64,000 nucleotides of DNA from Siderastrea radians (GCA_964017195.1 OZ024892.1:9269366-9333365); one strand, 5' to 3'. Positions 48,001 to 58,209 are shown, counted from the stretch's first letter. The notes: generated from the letters alone by a model not told the origin. Translations and numbers: made by a program.

Positions 48001-51000
48001 GTCATTATTTTGTGAGCTCAATTTATGCTAACATGGAAAATGGTATTATCGATTTAGTGATAAGAGAGCTATAACATTTAGCATATCATGAATGCAGGAC
48101 AAAGAAAACTAAGCCCCCAAAGTGAATCAACCCCTGTTACCCTCTAACCACTGAGAGAGAGTCGTTTTGTAATTGAGACCATATATACTTGGACAAGGTT
48201 CTTTTGGCATGCGTCATGCATAATGCTAGGATCAACGATGTTAAAAGCATCTTGTGTGACGATGAAGAAAGAAAGATGGTAAATTTCAAGCTTGGTAAAT
48301 ATGTAATAAGAAAGACATAATCAGCTTGTCACAAACTGTGGACAAGATATTTAACAGTGAAACAGATCCTCGGGGAGATTTTTAACAACAATTTCAGCAG
48401 TAACAGAGAAAAATCCTGAACCCAAGGCTTTGGAATGTCGGTACACTGCCCTATCAACTGAGCTGTTATTGCAGCTGATGTGGTATATTTTCCTCTTATT
48501 GGATTGAATTTTATTGTGTGGTTTAACCCTGATGACTCCATGACAAATGTTATCTGCTCATTTTATCAGTGAATGAATTGACCATCTTGTGGAAAAATGT
48601 TTGTCTCAAGATTTAATTATCGTGAGGTACATTGAAAAATGTCAGAAAACTTTGATTTGACTCAAAGAGAGCTACTTTTCTTTGCAGGTCACAGTCAGAG
48701 CGTGATTCCAGTTATGCGGTCACAGATGACCCATCTGAGATCCGACGACATCATGCTGCATCTGCAGGCAGTAGTACTGCATCACAGTGTTGGGAAATTA
48801 GCTTGGATTATCTACAGCCATTTAGCAATCCAGAAAATGCCCTGAGAGATGCACTCAAGTATCTGGCCAATACAGAGGACTGGTAAGTGATGTACCTCAG
48901 TTTGTCAGCAGTCCATTTTCATCCTTGACATCCGTGGCCAAAGACACTTAGTAATGGTTTTACTGCATTAGTATAATGTCTTTGAACAAAACTGAACCAT
49001 TATTTTTATAGCCTAAGAAAACAGCCTGACGTCTGGCGAGGTCGTCACTTGAGCCCTTGCAAATCGACATGTGAGTAACGAGCACAGAAATTCCATACTG
49101 ATGACGTGTCACTACCCAGATCTAGGTAGTGCTTCTGATTGGTTGAAACAAAATTCCTGCACATTTCAACCAATCAGAAGCACTACCTAGATCTGGGTGG
49201 TGACACTTCATCAGTATGGAATTTCTGTGCTCGTTACTCAGACGTTGTTTTGCGAGGGCTCAAGTGGCAACCTCGCAAAATGTCAGCTGTTTTCTCAGGC
49301 TATTATTTTTAGGTCTTCGTCATTGTTAATGCAACTTTTGGCTTTCAAAATGTTTCTAAATTCTAGTCGCATTTACCAGTCCATTATTTGTTTTAAGTTG
49401 TGATTAGTTCATTGAGTTGTTTCTTACTGGCCAGATCCATTACCATGGTTTTATGCACCCCTCAATGTTAAGCCCCAGGTTGGGTGGGGCAGGCTACCCC
49501 AGGGAATTTGACATTTTTAGGAAAGCGAAAGTCAAATTCCCTACCCCCGGACAACTAATTAATGTCAATTATCAGCCCCTAGGGTAACTTTTTCTCTGAA
49601 AGTCAAATAATTGGGGCACCATATATGTTCAAAATCCCTACCCAGGGGACAGCCTTGTATGTCAGTTTTCCGGGGGTAGCCCACGTCCCCCATCCTGGGG
49701 CTTAACAATGACTCTTAATAATGATTAACTGAAAACTGCTCTATTTCAAGAAAAAGTTTAGAGCGTCTGAACATTGGTGCTTGTTGAAGGAGTTTAGCAA
49801 GTCTACTCTGAGGAGGGCAAACAACTCAGATATAGTCATTCTGTGTTTTCTTGTTTGGTGATCACATTAGCCCAAATTGTCAACTTTTGGGTGCCTCACA
49901 GTATCATGTTTAACTATGTTTCAAGGTTCAACTCACAAGTCTCAAAAGTAGTACCATTTGTTGCACGTCGAGGCAGACATTTGCAGCCAATTCAAACATT
50001 CAGAAAAAGGAGGAAACAGTTCAAGTTGAAATGCATTTCTTTGTGTCGTCAGGGAGATGAAATGTGAAGGAATTCAAGGAATTCGGCGGCTTGCCAAACA
50101 TCACCCAGAAGTGTTGACTGCCCAGTTACACACCGTGACTCTTGCTGTTATGGCAGAGGTTTGTGGTTTTGCAAATGTGTTGTTTCCAGGTTTTTTTAGT
50201 GTTGTTGGCTACACCCTATCACTATCATTGAGTCAAAATGTGAATCAGATATGCATCAATAATAATACTTCATTGCTCGTCCATCCCCCCCCCCTTACCA
50301 GGCCAACACCGGGTTTAAAAATGGCAAATGCCCAATTCCTTTATTACAGAGGACAAAGAGGTTAAATTCCATGACGCTGGGCTCGTGTAAGTACTTAGGG
50401 CATATCAAGGCACACAGAAGTATTGTCAGGTTACCATTCCATCTGTGGTCTTGCCATCATCATCATCAACTTAGAGCCAGTTGGACACAAATATCAGGTG
50501 TCCTTGCCAGTGAACTCATCACTGAAACAAAGCAACAATTCGGGGATGTCAGAGTCCCTCTCTGTTAAGGGGGGGAGACTCTTAACTACAGATTTGGCAT
50601 TGTTGCTAAGGGATTTTTGTGGATGGTATTTTGCCGCCATTTTGCTGCATTTTGTGCCGCTAGTTAGGTGAAATGTATGAGGATGAACATCTGAATTTGT
50701 TAAAATCAACTTTGCACGTGCGTAGCTAGCACCAGTTCCCAACCGCACGTTGAAAAGAAAAATCCCTAAAACTCGGAGGAAAGGAGGTAGAGTTCCGATT
50801 TTTTTTTTTTTTTTTGCAAATCGGACATAATTGAGCCTTCTATATAAGCTGATGTAAGCAATTACTGTTATTACAAAGAAAACAAAACTACAGTCCAAAA
50901 TGTATAAATACACGTATGCATGACGTCATAGCTCCTGCAACAACGCAAATTTCAAGAAATTGATACATCACGTTTTGCATCTCTATGATCGTTACATGCT

Positions 51001-54000
51001 GGCACTGTTTTCAATAAGCAAAACTGTATGCCGTTTGAGTTTTAGGCCTTTTCTGTGCAGGTCACATGACCTGCCAAATATGGTTGTGACTCTAAAATCT
51101 TGTACACCTCTCCCGTGGAACAAACATGGCCAAGCAGCTTATCTGTGGAAGTTAGGGTTTCCAAGATATGATGATTAGGAACTTCCCGTAGCAACAATAT
51201 GGTAGTTAAGAGTCTCCCCCCTTAAAATCTTACTTCCCGCATAGAGTAGGATGACTTGTGATTAATAAATAGTATTGCTAACCGACAGGTGAAGAACCTT
51301 CGATCACAAGTTTCTCGTTCAGGGATTTGTTGCATTGGGGACATGTACACTACTCTTGGAAAGAACATGGACAACGTAAGTAAACTAGTTCACTCTTCAG
51401 ATAAGAGAGGCTGAAACAACTCAGAACCTTTACAAGCGTGTTGTATTGGGGCATACATTTTAGATCAGTTCTAAATTCAGGATTTCTCAAAATCTTGGTT
51501 ATGCCCCTCTTCTGAAATGTTGAAAGACACTGACATTACTTTAACTTTCACTGTTAGGATATATTTTGGTAGTCTGTTACAGCATCCAGTTTTCAGCTCT
51601 TGTTTGGGAAGGCAAGAGCTGAAGAGACCTATTTCTGGCATCAGGCTGTTACACAACCCATAAACCTTTGATTTGCTCTGACTAAGAACTTATGTATGCT
51701 TCAGTTCCTGCTGTTACCCCCTCACTCCCCCCCCCCCTCCCTCCAGTGTGATGTCATCTGAGGCCAAAACTTCACTAGCTATGAAACAACACCTGTCATT
51801 CGGAAATTGTACACTTGCATTTGTGATATTCAATCTGATTCTGAAAATCTCTGTTGGGAAGTTGTCATAAAACATATTTATTTTTACTTAATATTTAATA
51901 CTATATTTATGTAAGAAAAAAGCACGGGGAAAAAGTTTACATGTGTGGGTTGACTTTATATTTCTTTGTTGTTACGTTGCAGGAACTGGAAGTCTCTGCG
52001 AAAGTTCTTTTGGCAAAAGCTGGTGAATCTAGTGGATTTATCAGAGATGATGTAGAAAAATCTCTCACGGCCATGGTGTGCTCGCTTACTCCAACTCGTG
52101 TGCTGGTCGCACTTATAGCCGGAGGAGCCAGGTTAGAATTCGCTGTGAATTATCTCCAGTCTTTTTCATAGGAAAATTTGTTGAGTAGTTGTATGCTTGT
52201 CAGCTGAATAGTCAGGTGCCAGCCAAGTAAAACTAAAGCGTGCGGCATTAAGTTAGTATGTAACGAACCATACGTTTTGCATGACAACAGTCATAATAGA
52301 TATTTCGGACTGTGTCTTGTATGGTATGTGATTACTAAATTTATTTATTTATTTTTTTTACAGTCATCGTAATGTATCTGTTCGTAAGACCACTGCCCAG
52401 TTTCTCAGCTTGCTCGCGGAACGCATGGGAGCAAGTCGCTTGTTGAGTGGAGCCAAAGATGTCACAGAGAAGATACTACCTACTGCCGCTCAGTTTGTTA
52501 CTGATGGAGGCGCCGAGACCAGGTACCCTGTAACCCTGATATAACCTGACGTATCTTCTAAGCCCAACATATCCCTGGGCACAATTTTATTACTGAATTT
52601 TCTTCCATCATATAACGGATGCATGTACTAATACTTGCTTATTTTTTTTTTTCTGCAGATACTATGGACGCAAGATTCTTCACATAATGCATGACCATCC
52701 AGAATTTGACAAGAACGTGACCAAACATGTACCTTCCAACCTACAGAAGAATGTGCGTGACACTGTGGAGAACCTCAGGATCAAGGTACAGTTAGTCAAT
52801 CAATGCTTCGAAAAATATTGCGTGACGTGGCTAGAACAAAAGTTGTAGAACAAAAAACGCAAAGGGAGTGTTGGGAAGCCCTAAAACTCGGCAAGAATTG
52901 CAATGAACTGTTCAGACATGTAATCGCAGTTGTTTTATGAGCAACCAATACTGTAAAGCACGGGCCATTAGAGCGGTTTTCAGATGAATGTCGAAAAACC
53001 AAAACCAAAGTAATTACTCTAACCAATCACAACAGGAACAAAAAAAACAAAATGAACTAATCAGAAAATGAAGTAATTACAAGTAATTAGCGTCAAGAGC
53101 GGGAAAACGCGTGCGAGCAAGTCACGTTCGGTTTTGGTTTTACTTCTGATTGGTCGAGAAAGGGGCGCGAGCTTGTTTGACCAATCAGAGAGCGAAGTAA
53201 AGCAAAACCAAAGCAAACACAACGTGACTTTCGAAATTCATTTGAACACTGCTCTATGCGTAGTAATGATTGTCATCTAAGATCTGTAAGACTGATGTTC
53301 CAATGTTTTTGTTTTCTTCTTCCCCTCAGGGTCTCGGTGATCCCCCTTCCGACCTTTCCTCATCTGCCCGGCAGAGGAAGCCTGCATCTGGTGGTGGGAG
53401 CTCGCGAAGCAGTGGAGTGCGAGGATCTGTTGCTATGTCTCCTTCATCAAACTCAAGGTACTCAAGATAGCTGTTATTTCAAACATTTCATCTACCTTAC
53501 TGGCAACAAGTTTTCTCGTCAAAATACAAAGTCTTGAAAGATGGACACTTTTGGTACCTTTGATGGTTGGGTGACAATAATTATTGTGAGCGAGCATCAT
53601 TGACATTTGAGAAAGTGACGAGGTTGTACGGAAATACTGTTCCTTTAAAAATTTCTGATATGGAAGTAGTAGGATCTGGGAATACATATAAAGTATTTGC
53701 TCATTTTCTGTCTGGCTGTTTGTAGCTAATGTTTTGTTTTTCCATTTTCAGCTCAAGGGAGTCTTCGCGGAGTGGTAAACCTGTGGGTCGAGATGGACTG
53801 GTTCAGGTAGGGTTCCTGTGCAAATTAAAATGTGAACCTCATTTGCTTCTGTGTGTGGTTTTTTTTCTTTTTTCCATTTTGCTGACAGGTCCGTTTCAAT
53901 TGTCGTTTTCAGGGCGAGGAGATGATCCCCAACCTGATCAATTCTTTACAAGCAAGTGATTGGAAAGAAAGACAGCAAGCTGTTGATCAGTTTGTGGACT

Positions 54001-55653
54001 TGGTGCAATTGAACCCAGATGGCCTGGGGCCAAAATTTACCAAGGTATTCTTAAAACTTACACCGTGGAGGTGTTGTGTTCTAATAGTTAGCATGTGGGA
54101 ATGAAGGTCTGAAGGTCAGTGGGTTTTTTTAAGCTCGGGGTATCCAATCGATGAAATTGATAATTGATGACAATCGATATCAATCGATATCAATATTAAT
54201 TGATTGATATTGATAATCGATGACCAATCGGTGAAGCAGATCTTTGTGACCTTTATCGATTGCCATCGATTTCCAATAGCAATCGATAGCTTAATTAATA
54301 TCGATTGGAATCGATTGGTTGCGAATCTTTCCCGTTTCACAGTCTACAAGCCGAAGGAAAAGGCACTTAATATCGCATCTTTTCACGTACAGATTCAGTT
54401 GTCAACAGATTTTTGTGTAGAACGTGAACACAGACGGTAAATTTTCCTTTTCCCCCTGGACTGTAACACCGTTTTGAATTCACCTTCCGGATACGTAGTC
54501 CAGCCACATTAGACAAATTGAACCAGTTCAGCTCTAGTGAACTGAGAAGCTTTAAAGATTGGGAACTCATTGTTTAAACTGACATTTGACTTAATCGCGT
54601 TGTCGTCGTGGTTGCTAAATTTGCAAAACGGAAACTGGTGTGACGAAAAATTCTGGTAACTCAAGTTTTACCGAGTGGCAAACAACCCAACAATGAACTT
54701 GCCATCGACAGCAGTATAAGAAACTGGGAGCTACTTGTTTTGCCAATCGTTGACAATCGATGAACGAGTTTCATATGACTATCGATTGGTCATCGATTGG
54801 CCGATACCAGTCGATATCAATTAACTTATTTTGTCGATTGATATCGATTGATCGATTGCCTTACCGATCATCGATTTCCATCGATTGGATACCCCGGGTT
54901 TTAAGCTAGCCTGTTCCAGGCGTTCAGATGCTGGCGCGCGAACGATAAATGCGGAGAGCAGAGGAAAAAAAATTAAGAAGAAGAGACACTCTCCCCAGTC
55001 TGTTCTCGTTTTTTCTCCGCTCGATATATTTCGTTTCTCGCGCCACTGTCTGAACGCCTGGAACAGGCTACTTTTTAGCTGGTGGCTCTCCCATAGTGTT
55101 GTCTTCCTCCACCGTGATAATTAAATTGGTGCTGGCACATTACCAAGGGCACTCACAAGCTGATTGTTCTGGTTAGCAAGCCATGGCCGTATGGGGCGCC
55201 TACCCAGTGATTAGAGCGTGCGCCTTATCTTAACGGCTTACAAAAATTTTTACTTACTTTGGGGGAAATAAACCTGAAGGTGAGAAAAGTAAATTGGGAA
55301 AGAACTTTTTTTTATATCAAGTGGTGAGAAAATGTCAGCGCTTATTTTTGTGGAGGGATGACATGAAAATTAGATGATCACCATAAAACTTACTTTTCAC
55401 AGGTTTTTGATGCGTTTGTTCCTCGACTTCAAGACTCTAACAGCAAGGTGAGTGCATGCTTGTGGGTGTTTGTAGTAATTATTGTTTATTCAATTGTTAC
55501 ACACTGCAACTTCTCTCGCAACGTTGCGCAACTCAGAATGCAATTTTCCGTTGTGAGATAAATTGCGAAGAGGGGATGTTACACACGCAATTTTGTCTGA
55601 TGTAATGCGCTCTTGGTCATATTTATGTTAAATAGCGCAATATAAATTAATAA

Positions 55654-55686
<33 letters not shown>

Positions 55687-58209
55687 TGATGAGAAAAAAA
55701 ATTGCCTCGTTGAATTTTATATGAGAGTTGTTTAACCAAATCCAGTTATTGCTGTTGCCAATCGCAACAGGTTCAAACAATTCAATGAGGCAACCAGAAT
55801 GCAAAGCTAGTACCTGTAACCGGCGCCAATTGCTGCCAAACGTGTACGGCTAAGACTTTCACTCTCCTCAAACTCATTAATAATTCGTCAAGTTTAAACA
55901 TGGAAAATCCCAAGCGTGATGGAGGCTTGTATAGCGGTCTCAAATAGCACAGATTTGAGCAGTTTAATCCTTTGTTTTCTTGTTAATTAGTGTTTTGTTT
56001 GAGTAGATCTATCAAACATTTGAGACAGTATTTGAGACAGTATTCTAATACCGGATGACATTTTGCAAATAATAAGCTTTGGGGATTTATATTTGGGAGG
56101 GCTTGTTTCCGAGGAGGCTTATTATCGGAATTTTACGATATCTTATTGGTTAAGAAAGTGGTGCGATTAATTTTTTAACCAATCACGTAGCATGAATTAA
56201 TTGAAAACTGGAAAATTTAATTGCCCCCTGCTCCGTGTTCATTGAATTGTTTTCTTTCTGTTCTCAGGTCAATCTCCACACCCTTCAGTGTCTTCCCAAG
56301 ATCCTTCGTTGCCTGGCAAACCAATCTGGTGCTCTCATAACCCCCCTGGTGGGAGCTTTGACGTCTAACCTCGCTTCCAAAAACACAAATATTTTATCGG
56401 CTGCAGTGGAAGCTGTTGACGAGCTGATCAAGAATATAGGTAATGATTTTGCTAAATCTAAGACACAACTTGCAGCACGGGCTTGTTGCTGATGCCAAGC
56501 GACAAAAATCCAAAAATCCGTGAAGGGTGCGGGGGGGGGGGGGTTGGGAGGGGGGCACTCCGCAGATTTTTTGGTCGGGGTGTGCTGTTGTTATTGTTCT
56601 GTTTGCTTCTTCTGTAATTTATTTATTCACTCTCTTTTCTTTCTTTCTTTTTTTGTTTTTTTTTTTTAGACAACAGCCTCCTCGTTCAGCCGTTTTGCAC
56701 AACAGCGCAGTATGGAAGCAGTCGAGTAAAGCCTATCATGATTGAAAAGTTAGCAGGTATCAGCTCTCGTTACTGTTGAATAATTCCTTTTTTTGTAGTT
56801 CCCTCATTGTTGCCTATCTTTGTCCAATGACCGTGTGCCTTTGGCAAAAAGTACGTATTCCCTATTTTTCACAGCGTGAGCGCTTTGCAAATGATTTTCG
56901 TAAAACCAAAACCAAAGTAATAACTCTAACCAATCACAACAGGAACAACACACAAAATGAACTAATCAGAAATCGAAGCAAATACAAGTAATTAGCGTTA
57001 AGTGCAGGAAAATGTGTACGAGCAAGTCACGATTGGTTTTGGTGTTTCGTCTTATTGGTCAAGAATTCTTAAGTGGCGCGAGCTTGCTTTACCAATCAGA
57101 GAGCGTAGTAAGGCAAAACCAAAGCAAACGCAACATTACTTTCGACACTAAATTGAAAACTGCTTCATGCCAGCAGATTATAGTGGGAAGCTTTGTCATC
57201 TCCCGTTATGTTCTCCACTACTTTTTTTCAATTTATTTATTTATTCAGATTACTGGTGTGCATGGGGGGGCGGGGGTGGGGGCTAGGGGGGTTTGGGGCT
57301 CATTTCTCGATATTGCCGACAACTTACCGGGCGTGATAAGCATTTTTTTAATCCGTTTTCTATCGACCGGTGCTAATTATTGGTGTAAACGGACAAACCT
57401 AGGGGAGCTGTAACACTTCTTATTGCTTCGTGGTGTGGAAACCGGTTTTAAACACCGGGGTGTTGGGCGCCCACTTCAAGATGGCGGACATTTTCGTTTT
57501 TCACTATCTGAATCAACTGTTTATTTTTTCAGGCGTCACAAACGTCTAGCATTTAACATTAAGCTGTGTTCTACTGTTTGCCCCCCCCCCCCCAAAAAAA
57601 ATCACAGTTTATGTTAAGGAGGATATTTGGTGAACTGGTGTTAGAAAATGAACAGAGTTCATCTCGTATATTGCCGAAATACAACGATATGCAAGATAAG
57701 AAAGCCCCTAGTTCGAAAAACTAACATCTTGGTAGTGTAAATTTAGAAATTCATCAAAGAGTAGGTTTGAATCCACTCAATTTCGGAGTTTTTAAAAAGG
57801 TTGTTTTTTTTCTGGTGAAATCGTTAAGCGGCCACCATCCTGAAGTGGGCGTAAAAAGAAAATTTGCCCGTGTTGGTTGCTTGTAGCCTGTGTACAATTC
57901 TACCCTGTTAAGCATTTTCTTTCCTTGCTCGGGTTATCACACTATTTATGTTCTTCCCTATTAGATATGGTCCCTACGGTATACAGCCGGAAGCCTCAGG
58001 TTATCTCCCGCCAAGTTCTTCCCTTACTGTGGAATCTCCTTAACTCTACAAGTCATGGCAGTGCCGGAGGCAACAATAGTGCTATAAGGACTTCAGTTAA
58101 CAAACTAACCACAGTTTTATACTCCAGTATGGGAAGATCGTTTACAGAGCATGCGTCCAGTCAAACACCAAGAATACAGGAAAAAATTCATGACATTATT
58201 GGTTCGTGA
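31123..58209 (+). CDS. TOGARAM1: TOG array regulator of axonemal microtubules (TOGARAM1/crescerin-like), complete, 20 exons
   Basis: Exons: 31123-33015, 40099-40720, 41368-41427, 43607-43782, 44887-45065, 45770-47130, 47368-47443, 48688-48882, 50053-50158, 51289-51375, 51983-52131, 52364-52522, 52659-52785, 53330-53457, 53752-53806, 53913-54044, 55403-55447, 56268-56439, 56670-56756, 57965-58209. All junctions are GT/AG and phases agree, giving about 2017 codons; vertebrate TOGARAM1 is nearer 1700, and the excess is mainly the exon 6 charged segment. Four TOG (HEAT-type) arrays: about 30-235, 310-540, 1490-1730 and 1792-2015. The family binds tubulin and controls ciliary axoneme length. In-frame TAG TAG just before the ATG fixes the start. 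Introns are full of short transposons but no exon is disrupted. Confidence 0.92.
33666..36087. mobile_element. Middle CAGGG...CCCTG element (2.4 kb), nested
   Basis: CAGGGCCCGAAATTGCACC pairs with GCTAATTTCGTGCCCTG. AGTTGCCAAATTAGCAACTA / TTGGCGACTACTTTG-like text lies inside. ACCCA flanks both ends (33661-33665 and 36088-36092). It contains the element at 34341-35912. Confidence 0.65.
34341..35912. mobile_element. Inner element of the triple nest (1.6 kb)
   Basis: GGTTTATTCCAGAAAAAATC at 34341 pairs with GATTTTTTCTGGAATAACC ending about 35912. The next blocks CACACACCCCCGACAGATGGCA / TGCCATCCGTCGGGGAGGTGTG also pair. Same end type as 5917-6145 and 47810-47985. No coding frame recognised. 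Confidence 0.65.
37057..37405. mobile_element. CAGGGTTGCC...TAACAACCCTG short element
   Basis: Inverted ends CAGGGTTGCC and GGTAACAACCCTG bound repeated GTCAGGGAAAA / AGTCAAGGAATTTTA words. Similar words recur at 37915-38225, suggesting a second decayed copy. Located in TOGARAM intron 1. Confidence 0.5.
39287..40064. mobile_element. CAGGGCTTCTGA element (778 bp), AATTAA target duplication, 34 bp from exon 2
   Basis: CAGGGCTTCTGA at 39287 pairs with TCAGAAGCCCTG ending 40064. CGCGGG / CGCGCGAAATT blocks lie inside. AATTAA flanks both ends (39281-39286 and 40065-40070). Exon 2 of TOGARAM begins at 40099, so only ACCAGACAA... and the pyrimidine tract separate the element from the splice acceptor. 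Confidence 0.8.
40099..45065 (+). CDS. TOGARAM1: TOGARAM exons 2-5: disordered linker with a three-copy SYA motif
   Basis: Exons 40099-40720, 41368-41427, 43607-43782 and 44887-45065. The sequence is Ser/Thr/Pro/Lys-rich and probably unstructured. Exon 2 contains SSYAEKYHA (from residue 682), SSYAEMHRA (714) and NSYALLYKR (745), nearly evenly spaced. Exon 5 ends EDGRSRTPSPSDNN-type sequence, likely phosphorylated. Exon 2's acceptor (40098) lies 34 bp from the end of a 778-bp transposon. Confidence 0.85.
41050..41253 (+). mobile_element. CCCTTTRAGCCC short element with intact TTAA target, copy B
   Basis: CCCTTTATGCCCTGATATG at 41050 and TTAGGGCTTAGAGGG ending 41253, with TTAA on both sides (41046-41049 and 41254-41257). 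The inside carries ATTCTCCTCCCTGTTCTCC and AAATATCAAGACATC. Consistent with a piggyBac-type MITE. Confidence 0.8.
42541..42786. mobile_element. CAGGGGCCCG short element
   Basis: CAGGGGCCCGTTTCTTGAAAG pairs with CTTTCGAGAAATGGGCCCCTG, followed inside by GTAACTTTTCGGGCCC / GAAAAGTTATCGGG. Sister copy at 29172-29495. TOGARAM intron 3. Confidence 0.75.
42813..43013 (-). mobile_element. CCCTTTRAGCCC short element, copy C
   Basis: TTAA then CCCCTTGAGCCTTAACAGTGA at the left and GTCAGGGCTTAAAG at the right. GTGATCACCAAGGATAAGATG and AAACAAATTCTCCTTACTAG occur inside, in the orientation opposite to copy B. Confidence 0.65.
43166..43435 (+). mobile_element. tRNA-derived SINE
   Basis: The head contains an A-box-like GTGGTGTAGTGATTAGTG (about 43175-43192) and a B box GGTTTGAGGCCC (43220-43231) at tRNA spacing, followed by a tRNA-unrelated body. 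Body fragments recur in reverse orientation at 5440, 7485 and 11100. TOGARAM intron 3. Confidence 0.75.
44356..44550. mobile_element. Short inverted-repeat element
   Basis: CTGTCAAAATACATGTTGGTGTGTGAGAAT pairs with ATTCTCACATGCCAACACAAATTTGACAG. TTTTGGGACATTC occurs twice in between. TOGARAM intron 4, just left of another element. Confidence 0.65.
44576..44780 (+). mobile_element. CCCTTTRAGCCC short element, copy D
   Basis: CCCTTTAAGCCATGATGTG to GTTAGGGCTTCAAGGG, with TTAA on the right (44781-44784) and TGAA on the left. Same inner order as copy B. Confidence 0.7.
45117..45325 (+). mobile_element. CCCTTTRAGCCC short element, decayed copy E
   Basis: Inner phrases TTCTCCTTACTGGTTTTCATAG, AAATATCAAAACAATTC and GATAATGGTGAGGAGAAATTTG plus a GGGGCTTAGAGG end identify the family. 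The left end is poorly preserved. Confidence 0.5.
45770..47130 (+). CDS. TOGARAM1: TOGARAM exon 6: acidic tract and long charged coiled coil
   Basis: 453 codons, residues about 978-1430. After a basic Pro-rich start comes an acidic tract (about 1114-1184) with a 12-13-Glu run. A Ser/Thr/Asp-rich stretch follows, then about 170 residues (1256-1424) of almost pure E/K/R/Q heptad sequence such as RERMERRRQEEEERQQQ and KEKEREAERQKQQQLQEEL. The latter could form a coiled coil or a single alpha-helix between TOG2 and TOG3. The open frame continues left of 45770 into the intron, but the CCTAG acceptor at 45769 and phase with exon 5 set the true start. Confidence 0.9.
47368..53806 (+). CDS. TOGARAM1: TOGARAM exons 7-15: linker, TOG3 and Ser-rich linker
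   Basis: Exon 7 (47368-47443) and the start of exon 8 are linker. TOG3 runs from about 1490 (exon 8: NPENALRDALKYLANTEDW) through exons 9-13: MKCEGIQGIRRLAKHHPEVL, SGICCIGDMYTTLGKNM, DDVEKSLTAMVCSLTPTRVL, RNVSVRKTTAQFLSLLAERM, ILHIMHDHPEFDKNV. Exons 14-15 (53330-53457, 53752-53806) are a Ser/Gly/Arg-rich linker. Exon borders fall between HEAT helices. Confidence 0.9.
47462..47660 (-). mobile_element. CCCTTTRAGCCC short element, copy F
   Basis: TTAA (47458-47461) then CCCTTTAAGCCCCAAAAGTGA; ends GGGGCTTAAAGGG before CTAA. Close to copy A. TOGARAM intron 7, 18 bp past the exon 7 donor. Confidence 0.7.
47810..47985. mobile_element. TATCCATACC short inverted-repeat element
   Basis: GTTATCCATACCCACCTCATGGATGG pairs with CCATGGGGGAGGTATGGATAT. 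The inner GGGGTGGGGGTT / AGGGGTGGGAGGGTTC runs are similar. Same end type as 5917-6145. Confidence 0.6.
48929..49008 (+). repeat. Dispersed 85-bp repeat, copy 2
   Basis: Matches 16288-16372. It directly adjoins the left target copy of the element starting at 49009, so that element inserted at the edge of this repeat or the two move together. Confidence 0.65.
49009..49302. mobile_element. Hairpin MITE, 294 bp, 9-bp target duplication
   Basis: TAGCCTAAGAAAACAGC at 49009 pairs with GCTGTTTTCTCAGGCTA ending 49302. Nearly the whole element folds: GAACGAGCACAGAAATTCCAT-type arms and CACTACCYAGATCT around a short loop at about 49145-49165. TTATTTTTA flanks both sides (49000-49008 and 49303-49311). 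TOGARAM intron 8. Confidence 0.85.
49472..49701. mobile_element. TTAA-flanked GCCCCAGG short element, 230 bp
   Basis: GCCCCAGGTTGGGTGGGG pairs with CCCCCATCCTGGGGC; TTAA lies outside both ends (49468-49471 and 49702-49705). The inside repeats AAATTCCCTACCC and GTCAAATTC in both orientations. The inverted pair at 60391-60740 (GTTTGCCCCAGGATGG) is related. Confidence 0.7.
50569..51221. mobile_element. TTAA-flanked GGGGGAGACTCTTAACTAC element, 653 bp
   Basis: GGGGGAGACTCTTAACTAC near 50573 pairs with GTAGTTAAGAGTCTCCCCCC ending 51221, and TTAA flanks both ends (50565-50568 and 51222-51225). No coding frame recognised. TOGARAM intron 9. Confidence 0.75.
52970..53255. mobile_element. CCAAT-rich inverted-repeat element, best-bounded copy
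   Basis: AGAGCGGTTTTCAGATGAATG pairs with CATTTGAACACTGCTCT. Inside lie AACCAATCACAACAGGAAC and TTCTGATTGGTCGAGAAA. Copies at 56878-57165 and 3545-4262. TOGARAM intron 13. Confidence 0.75.
53913..58209 (+). CDS. TOGARAM1: TOGARAM exons 16-20: TOG4 and stop
   Basis: Exons 53913-54044, 55403-55447, 56268-56439, 56670-56756 and 57965-58209. The sequence reads EEMIPNLINSLQASDWKERQ, VFDAFVPRLQDSNSK, VGALTSNLASKNTNILSAAV, SSRVKPIMIEKLA, and QVISRQVLPLLWNLLNST with the TGA stop at 58207-58209. TOG4 is complete. Exon 17 is only 45 bp. Confidence 0.9.
54136..54898. mobile_element. ATCGAT-rich inverted-repeat element, 763 bp
   Basis: CGGGGTATCCAATCGATG at 54136 pairs with CATCGATTGGATACCCCGGG ending 54898. 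The outer 200 bp of each arm is filled with ATCGAT/ATTGAT words. TTTTAAGCT flanks both ends (54127-54135 and 54899-54907). TOGARAM intron 16. Confidence 0.75.
54907..55070. mobile_element. TAGCCTGTTCCAGG MITE, 164 bp, abutting the preceding element
   Basis: TAGCCTGTTCCAGGCGTTCAGA pairs with TCTGAACGCCTGGAACAGGCTA. Flanks TTTTAAGC (left) and CTTTTTAGC (right) resemble a slightly diverged target duplication. It shares its left flank with the right target copy of 54136-54898. Confidence 0.75.
55636..55685. repeat. (ATT)n microsatellite
   Basis: About 13 ATT triplets in TOGARAM intron 17. Confidence 0.9.
56878..57165. mobile_element. CCAAT-rich inverted-repeat element, further copy
   Basis: AACCAATCACAACAGGAACA and ACCAATCAGAGAGCGTAGTA match the copy at 52970-53255. 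The ends (GAGCGCTTTGCAAATGATTTT / AAATTGAAAACTGCTTC) are diverged. Confidence 0.65.
57460..57855. mobile_element. Inverted-repeat element just before TOGARAM exon 20
   Basis: GCGCCCACTTCAAGATGGCGG near 57466 pairs with GCGGCCACCATCCTGAAGTGGGC ending near 57852. Interior AT-rich with a C run then A run at 57581-57600. Confidence 0.55.
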
